From the NCBI GenBank assembly GCA_027069365.1, contig JALXES010000120.1:1-10177 (forward strand): a DNA stretch of 10,177 nt. Reading direction: 5' to 3'. Of the stretch, positions 5,896 through 10,177 are shown piece by piece. The stretch's first letter is position 1; every line of letters starts with the position of its first letter. Under the pieces are notes generated by a model. That model ran no database searches. It had not been told where the DNA came from and worked only from the letters and a program-made list of their open reading frames with translations. The position numbers and the translations under genes were made by a program. This DNA is from Candidatus Moraniibacteriota bacterium. Lineage in GTDB: Bacteria; Patescibacteriota; Minisyncoccia; Moranbacterales; GCA-2747515.

Positions 5896-7305
5896 CTATT
5901 TACTTACATCCACCAAAAACTTCCCCAGGTTACGCTTGCCGATGATTGCATCATAGCGCAATTTGGAGCGGTCTACAATGTTCACATATGCGGGAACACG
6001 CACATCGTCCATCACAAAAAACACTTTCACCACCGGGCGTACCGTGGCGCCGGAAGAAGAGAACACAACGGCGACATCGGCGAGGTTCGGAATGGCGGTG
6101 CCGTGTGCGGCCAAAATATCTTTTTTGATTGCCGCTTCATTTTCCGGTATGAGAGTGTACGTATCCAACGGCAGCCGATCAAACGCATCCAGTGTCGCAC
6201 CGAATCCCAGCTCGCGCGCGAGGGCGCGGTCAATGGATGTGGAGTACGCGCCAGTGTCAATCTTTGCCTTCACCGTCACGCGCTTGTCATCCTTGCCGAT
6301 GAATGTCACTTCCTCCACCGAGCCGATGACCCGCTTGCCGGAGGTTTGCTCCACAGTTTCCTCAATCTCCCCACCAAAGAGGTCTTTGCCCATGCGAATG
6401 CCGCGTGCCGCTGTTTTAATCGTCAGTCCCGCCACGCGCTCCAGACGCTCTTTGAGGCCGGCCATATTGGCAATCTGGATGGAGAGCCCCGGACGCGCAT
6501 TGAGCTCCAAGAACACCGGTCCACGCTCGCGATCAATCGCCACGTCCGCACCCAGGAACCCCAGTCCACTGGCCTCCTGTGCACGCACGGACATCATCAG
6601 GATATCGTCCCAGTATGGTATCTTGATGCCGGAAAGCAACATGCGCGTTCCCGGTGCATAGGTGATGACCTTGCCCTTGCCTTGGATGGCGGTCGTGGTG
6701 GTCCCCGTCGCCATGTCAATGCCCACGCCCACGCCGCCAAGTTGCAAGTTTGCCTTGCCGCCGGACTCCCGCGTCGGCAAGCGCAGCATCGCCATGACCG
6801 GCACGCGATTGTAGACGATGATGCGGATGTCCGGGATGCCACGATAACTGTACGGCTTAAAGAGCTTCAGGAGTGTCAAGCGCTCTTCAAAGAATGCCAC
6901 ATCCTGCACGCCGGAGAGCGAGAACGCCCCGTCAATGATGTTGCTGATGTGATTGGAGAGGTCCTGCGCTGTGATGACGCCACCACCTGCCGTCACCCAG
7001 GCGTTGTCCATGCCTTTTTTGCGCGCAAACACCACAATGATGCCGCCGCCACCAAATCCGCGGTTGGGTTTCAGGACAAATGAATCCGGTAGCGTCGACC
7101 AGTCAAATGCCTCCAGTTCCTCGTGCGTGGCAATCTGTGCGATGAGGCGCGGCACCGGCACACCAGCCGCGCCAAGCACCTCTTTACTCAGAATTTTGTC
7201 ATCAGCAATTGCGCGCGCGTTCTTGAGGTTTAGTGGTCGGACATACTCAAGGTTGCGCGCGTTCATGCCGAGAATTTTATGCGCTTGTGCTAAAATCTCC
7301 ATCAT
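5896..7305 (-). CDS. Alpha-L-glutamate ligase-related ATP-grasp protein fused to RimB-like aspartyl protease domain
   Basis: Two domains in 469 residues. Residues 1-300 match the RimK-related E-ligase family: LGMNARNLEYVRP (12-24), DDK (35-37), FVLKPNRGFGGGGI (76-89), GIPDIRIIVY (156-165), VPVMAMLRLPTRESGGKANL (168-187) and the metal site FLELNARPGLSIQIAN (265-280; E267, N269). Residues 325-469 resemble the RimB/'ATP-dependent zinc protease' family with a retropepsin-like fold: VKAKIDTGAYSTSID (345-359; the DTG triad at 350-352), VRPVV (422-426) and a closing DAIIGKRNLGKFLVD (452-466). In relatives these are usually separate adjacent genes. The start, a double ATG, lies one base after the stop of the 7TM gene, with weak GGATG upstream, so the two are translationally coupled. 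It presumably adds and processes amino acids on an unknown acceptor. Confidence 0.92.
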   Translation of the reverse strand: MMEILAQAHKILGMNARNLEYVRPLNLKNARAIADDKILSKEVLGAAGVPVPRLIAQIATHEELEAFDWSTLPDSFVLKPNRGFGGGGIIVVFARKKGMDNAWVTAGGGVITAQDLSNHISNIIDGAFSLSGVQDVAFFEERLTLLKLFKPYSYRGIPDIRIIVYNRVPVMAMLRLPTRESGGKANLQLGGVGVGIDMATGTTTTAIQGKGKVITYAPGTRMLLSGIKIPYWDDILMMSVRAQEASGLGFLGADVAIDRERGPVFLELNARPGLSIQIANMAGLKERLERVAGLTIKTAARGIRMGKDLFGGEIEETVEQTSGKRVIGSVEEVTFIGKDDKRVTVKAKIDTGAYSTSIDRALARELGFGATLDAFDRLPLDTYTLIPENEAAIKKDILAAHGTAIPNLADVAVVFSSSGATVRPVVKVFFVMDDVRVPAYVNIVDRSKLRYDAIIGKRNLGKFLVDVSK

Positions 7306-7306
7306 A

Positions 7307-7999
7307 CTATTTCATCCGTGTCAGCACATCACGAAAGCGTATATACTCCGCAACACGTAACCCCGTCCACTTGCCCAGTAGCACGTTGACGGGAATGACT
7401 AGGAGTACACTGAATGGATGCGCAAAGACAACGTTCTGCACCGTCTGCGATGACAGCAGCGCGTAGCCACACAGCGCCACCACAAATGTCTCCAGCGCAA
7501 GGAGCAGCGCTGTCTTGGTGCCTTTTTCAATTTGCACCGCCACAAACTTCTCTGCAATCACCACCAGCACAATGAGCGGAAAGACGTAGACCGTCGCGAA
7601 ACCCGTACGCTGCAGCGCCGCGCCCAGCGCCAAAATCCCCAGCACCGTGAACGACAGCAGCGTCATCGTAATGGCCACGCGCGGCAGATAGAGCAGGCGC
7701 ACCTTCTTGAGTACCACACGCATCCCCATGCCGATGGCAATGACGGCGATGTAGATGGCAATGCCGTAGCGCAGGTCATAGAACATCGCCCAGAGGTCAA
7801 AGCCCTCGTAGCGCGCATCAGAAATCATAAAAAACACCAGCGCAATGATGGACGGTGTATAGATACCAAACGCCTTCACGCCAATAACTTGGCGGAAGAA
7901 CGCAATCAACGTCGCCACGAGAGGAAAGATGAGCAGCAGCGCAATCGTCTGGTCCGGAATACCGAGGCCGACAATCATGCTATTAATCCATGGGCTCAT
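7307..7999 (-). CDS. 7TM membrane protein of the transglutaminase-associated family, without the transglutaminase part
   Basis: The 230-residue product is almost entirely membrane-embedded, with about seven hydrophobic segments (roughly 17-36, 45-60, 77-95, 108-129, 136-153, 163-183, 193-208). Conserved stretches of the family normally fused to an inactive transglutaminase domain are visible: GIPDQTIALLLIFPLVATLIAFFRQVIG in part (13-40), the FGIYTPS loop (44-50), RLLYLPR (101-107), VFPLIVLVVIAEK (139-151), and the C-terminal LLGKWTGLRVAEYIRFRDV (207-225). The extracellular transglutaminase-like domain usually found upstream is absent: the protein starts just before the first membrane segment. 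In other bacteria this family sits beside the same RimK-related ligase, which is the next gene here. It may anchor the ligase or move its product. The start has no clear Shine-Dalgarno sequence. The 62-base gap to ruvC has no strong promoter. Confidence 0.9.
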   Translation of the reverse strand: MSPWINSMIVGLGIPDQTIALLLIFPLVATLIAFFRQVIGVKAFGIYTPSIIALVFFMISDARYEGFDLWAMFYDLRYGIAIYIAVIAIGMGMRVVLKKVRLLYLPRVAITMTLLSFTVLGILALGAALQRTGFATVYVFPLIVLVVIAEKFVAVQIEKGTKTALLLALETFVVALCGYALLSSQTVQNVVFAHPFSVLLVIPVNVLLGKWTGLRVAEYIRFRDVLTRMK

Positions 8000-8061
8000 A
8001 GTGATGGAGTATTAAAATGAAAAATCCCTCTTTAGAGCATAGCAAACTTTTACCCAAAAAT

Positions 8062-8574
8062 CTATGCGCTGCGCATCACGCGACTGGCACTGTGGCAAAA
8101 TGCTACCGCCAGCGCGTCCGCCGCATCATCCGGCTGCGGGATGCTCTTCAAGCCGTAAATCCGCACCACCATCTCCTGCACCTGCCGCTTGTCCGCGCGT
8201 CCGTTGCCGGTGACCGCCTGCTTGATCTGCAGCGGCGTGTACTCACCAATCACCAAGCCGTGCTGCTGCGCTGCGAGGAGCGCCACGCCGCGCGCTTGCG
8301 CCACTGTGATGATTGTTTTTTGGTTCTTGAAGTAGAAGAGTTGCTCAATGCCAACTTCCTGCGGCCGATACTGCGCGATAAGGTCGCAGAGATCCTGCGC
8401 AATCTCCACGAGGCGCTCGGCATCCGTGCGGTCTTTGTGTGTGGTGATGCACCCGTGTGCTACGTGCGCCACGCGCCCGCCACCGGCGTCATCAATCACC
8501 GCCCAGCCAACGATTGCCGTCCCCGGATCAATACCCAGAATCCGCACCGGTTGCACCATACCCTTACGCGACAT
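8062..8574 (-). CDS. ruvC: Crossover junction endodeoxyribonuclease RuvC
   Basis: Resolves Holliday junctions by paired nicks, working with RuvAB in recombination and repair. From the ATG at 8574 the product is 170 residues, a usual length. The four acidic catalytic residues are present: D16 in ILGIDPGTA, E77 in VGIEQLFYFKNQKT, and D150 and D153 in PDDAADALAVAFCH. The start at 8574 overlaps the end of yebC by 11 bases and has AGGAG ten bases upstream. A later ATG at 8559 would give 165 residues but has a poorly spaced ribosome site. The overlap implies coupled translation with yebC, a common arrangement. ruvA and ruvB are not in the window. Confidence 0.95.
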   Translation of the reverse strand: MSRKGMVQPVRILGIDPGTAIVGWAVIDDAGGGRVAHVAHGCITTHKDRTDAERLVEIAQDLCDLIAQYRPQEVGIEQLFYFKNQKTIITVAQARGVALLAAQQHGLVIGEYTPLQIKQAVTGNGRADKRQVQEMVVRIYGLKSIPQPDDAADALAVAFCHSASRVMRSA

Positions 8575-9280
8575 TATCAAAAATCTCCTGCACATCGTCC
8601 ACGTCATCCAGCGCTTCCGCGAGCTTCTCGTACGCGGCGCGGTCCGCTTCCGCGAGTACCACCGGCTGCGTCGGCACATAGGCGATGCGCATCTCACGCA
8701 CCGTCACGCCGGCATCCTCCAGTGCGCTGCGCACCGCGTGCACGTCACTGACCGCCGTAGTCGCCACTACCGCCCCATCCTCCTGCACCTCCACATCCTC
8801 GGCACCGGCGTCAATTGCCGCAAGCTCCAGATCATCCGCATCCGCGCCCTCCAGCGCCAGCTGCCCCACGTGCCGAAACTGAAACGCCACGCCGCCACCG
8901 GAAACAAACTTCCCGCCGTTCTTCTTGAGTGCTGTCTTGACGTCTGTCAGTGCACGGTTGGTGTTGTCTGTCGCGCACACGACCATCATCGCACTACCAC
9001 CGGGACCCATCGCCTCGTAGACCACTTCCTCTATGCGCGCACCCTCCGCCGCCTCACCGGTGCCGCGCTTAATCGCTCGCTGGATATTGTCCTTGGGCAT
9101 ATTGACCGCGCGCGCCTTCTCAATCGCCATCTTGAGTGCCGCATTCATCTCCGGGTCGCCGCCACCGCTTTGTGCTGCCAGCGTAATCTCCCGCGCCGCC
9201 ACCGTAAACACCTTTGCGCGCTTGGCGTCCGTCGCCGCCTTTTTGTGCTTAATACTTGACCATTTATTGTGTCCGGACAT
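8564..9280 (-). CDS. yebC: YebC/PmpR family protein
   Basis: Long annotated as a transcriptional regulator; more recent work links members of the family to relief of ribosome stalling at proline-rich stretches. Which applies here cannot be told from sequence. The 238-residue product starts with the hallmark MSGHNKWSSIKHKKAATDAK and carries family stretches NMPKDNIQRAIKRGTG (about 61-76), YEAMGPGG (about 88-95) and the NGGKFVSGGGVAFQF region (about 120-135). The C-terminal part is acidic. The reading frame extends up to a TTG at 9295, but that is only about 8 bases from the predicted transcription start. The ATG at 9280, with GGAAAG just before it, is the better start. It heads the yebC-ruvC unit. 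Confidence 0.95.
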   Translation of the reverse strand: MSGHNKWSSIKHKKAATDAKRAKVFTVAAREITLAAQSGGGDPEMNAALKMAIEKARAVNMPKDNIQRAIKRGTGEAAEGARIEEVVYEAMGPGGSAMMVVCATDNTNRALTDVKTALKKNGGKFVSGGGVAFQFRHVGQLALEGADADDLELAAIDAGAEDVEVQEDGAVVATTAVSDVHAVRSALEDAGVTVREMRIAYVPTQPVVLAEADRAAYEKLAEALDDVDDVQEIFDNVA

Positions 9281-9309
9281 AGTTCTTTCCGCCAATATCT
9301 TACCCCTCC

Positions 9310-9337
9310 ATCATACCCCAAAAGCGCAAAGTTTCAA
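9310..9337 (-). promoter_or_regulatory. Sigma70-type promoter of yebC-ruvC
   Basis: TTGAAA (9337-9332) and TATGAT (9315-9310) on the minus strand are each one mismatch from consensus, with a 16-base spacer. Transcription would begin near 9303, leaving a short leader of about 20 bases that contains the ribosome binding site GGCGGAAAG. The rest of the gap (9338-9418) shows a five-base-pair hairpin TGACA-TC-TGTCA and a separate T-run, but no convincing terminator for the upstream gene. Confidence 0.7.
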
Positions 9338-9418
9338 ACAAAAACGACGAGCACAACAGCATTTGACAGATGTCATCCTGAGCTTATCTTATGACCTCGC
9401 TTCATTCTCCACACTTTC

Positions 9419-10177
9419 TTAGCGCTTCAGTCCCAGCACGTCATCCATGGATTCACCCAGACCGGTGAGCGCGAGTGTGACAACTGCCGGATGGGGTGTG
9501 ATGCCACGCAGAGCTGCGCGGTTGATCGTGACGCGTGTGAGATCGTCGTGCTGCGCGTGCGTCGCGGCTGCGACGGTTTGGGTTGCGCGCGCGAGAAGTG
9601 CGTTGAGCCACAGCGCGATGCGCGTGCGCCATGACTGCGCACCCGTGTCTGTGCGCACAACCGATGCGCCGCGCACGTCCGACGCACGAGCGTCTTTTTC
9701 TTGCTCTGCCGGAACGCCAAATTCATTGCGCCACGCCTGCGCGATGATGGCACGCACTGTTGCTGCATCCGGAGACGTCTTTACCACATGCTTTTGCGAT
9801 TTTTTCTTTGCTTTTTTTGCCGGTACGTGCGAGAGGTCCCACACCCAGCCGCCACCGTCACGCTTCGTGCGCTTGCGGTAGACGGCATTATCCGGAATGC
9901 TCTTGTGCCCTTCCGGCACGTCGTACGTTACGCGGTGTGCCACGCTCCCGTCCGGACGACGCACTTCCAGCACGCCGCCGCTATTGGGCAATGTTATCGC
10001 CGCGTCGTCCGCTGTTACGCGCCACTTCTCTCCGGCGCGGAGCTTCTTTTTTGTGTCAATGCGCAGAGGGTGGTTGACGAGTGTCTTTGTATTGCTACCT
10101 GTGGCAATACTCCAGCCGGCAAGTCGTATCGTTTTGTGTGTGGTGTTTTGGAGGAGGATGTATTCTTTCTTGGTGTC
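9419..10177 (-). CDS. Lamin-tail-domain protein, C-terminal part (5' end beyond the window)
   Basis: The frame is open from the right edge (10177) to a TAA at 9419, giving 252 visible residues; the true start lies outside. The first ~85 visible residues look like a lamin tail domain, an Ig-like beta fold found in secreted or surface proteins of many bacteria. They include EYILLQNTTHKTIRLAGWSI near the left end (about 5-24), then LRAGEKWRV (about 46-54) and GGVLEVRRPDGSVAHRVTYD (about 67-86). A GGGWVWDLS segment (about 109-117) and a basic stretch, VPAKKAKKKSQKH, follow. The last ~120 residues are Ala/Arg/Thr-rich with no membrane segment and no recognised domain. In this phylum such domains often sit in surface nucleases or multidomain exported proteins, but the visible part shows no catalytic motif. 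Function unknown. Confidence 0.8.
   Translation of the reverse strand, partial: DTKKEYILLQNTTHKTIRLAGWSIATGSNTKTLVNHPLRIDTKKKLRAGEKWRVTADDAAITLPNSGGVLEVRRPDGSVAHRVTYDVPEGHKSIPDNAVYRKRTKRDGGGWVWDLSHVPAKKAKKKSQKHVVKTSPDAATVRAIIAQAWRNEFGVPAEQEKDARASDVRGASVVRTDTGAQSWRTRIALWLNALLARATQTVAAATHAQHDDLTRVTINRAALRGITPHPAVVTLALTGLGESMDDVLGLKR

Noticed and set aside
5743..7083. Long plus-strand open frame of 446 codons
   Set aside because: It lies opposite the fusion gene and the second ATP-grasp gene, which have clear family motifs. The translation is rich in His, Arg and Cys, without recognisable domains, as expected for an antisense shadow.
8020..8037. Small hairpin CTCTAAAGAG followed by T-rich sequence after ruvC
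   Set aside because: The stem is only four base pairs and the T-run is broken and offset, so it is too weak to call a terminator.
8348..9259. Plus-strand open frame of 303 codons
   Set aside because: It is fully antisense to yebC and ruvC. Its Arg/His-rich translation matches no family.
1..10177. CRISPR array, insertion sequence, phage genes, tRNA or rRNA
   Set aside because: I saw no spaced direct repeats, transposase or integrase motifs, tRNA cloverleaf or rRNA signature. Apart from intergenic gaps, the sequence is accounted for by the listed genes.

Overview
The window looks like part of a bacterial chromosome from the Candidate Phyla Radiation (Patescibacteria, Parcubacteria-like). This is an inference. 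It rests on the type of superoxide dismutase, a truncated 7TM 'transglutaminase-associated' protein beside a RimK-related ligase, a lamin-tail-domain protein and compact leaders. No rRNA or marker gene confirms it. Every gene I can support is on the minus strand, so transcription runs from the right end to the left end. I see no tRNA, rRNA, CRISPR array, insertion sequence or phage gene.

In transcription order: (i) 10177-9419 is the C-terminal part of a lamin-tail-domain protein that enters from beyond the window. (ii) A good sigma70-type promoter at 9310-9337 drives yebC (9280-8564), which overlaps ruvC (8574-8062); this is a conserved translation/DNA-repair pair. (iii) A tightly packed four-gene cluster follows: a 7TM membrane protein (7999-7307), an alpha-L-glutamate ligase-related ATP-grasp enzyme fused to a RimB-like aspartyl protease (7305-5896), a second ATP-grasp protein (5887-4910) and a YdjC/ChbG-like deacetylase (4900-4232). 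(iv) At 4218-4025 there may be a small gene broken by a one-base frameshift. (v) A class A penicillin-binding protein with a Lys/Cys-rich tail (3959-1623) ends near a perfect 40-bp palindromic terminator. (vi) An AhpC-type peroxiredoxin (1426-809), with its own strong promoter, is followed by an Fe/Mn superoxide dismutase (723-145). (vii) A probable new gene starts at 57 and runs off the left edge.

The most interesting region is the four-gene cluster at 4232-7999. ATP-grasp ligases of this class form amide (peptide-like) bonds, the RimB-like domain resembles retroviral aspartyl proteases, the 7TM protein gives a membrane location, and the deacetylase family acts on N-acetylated sugars. Together they suggest a cell-envelope peptide or glycan modification system in which ligase and protease sit in one polypeptide. 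Substrates and product are unknown. Peroxiredoxin and superoxide dismutase together form a small oxidative-stress module that removes superoxide and peroxides.

The ten well-supported genes all end in TAA or TAG, none in TGA. There is no sign that TGA is read as an amino acid inside them.
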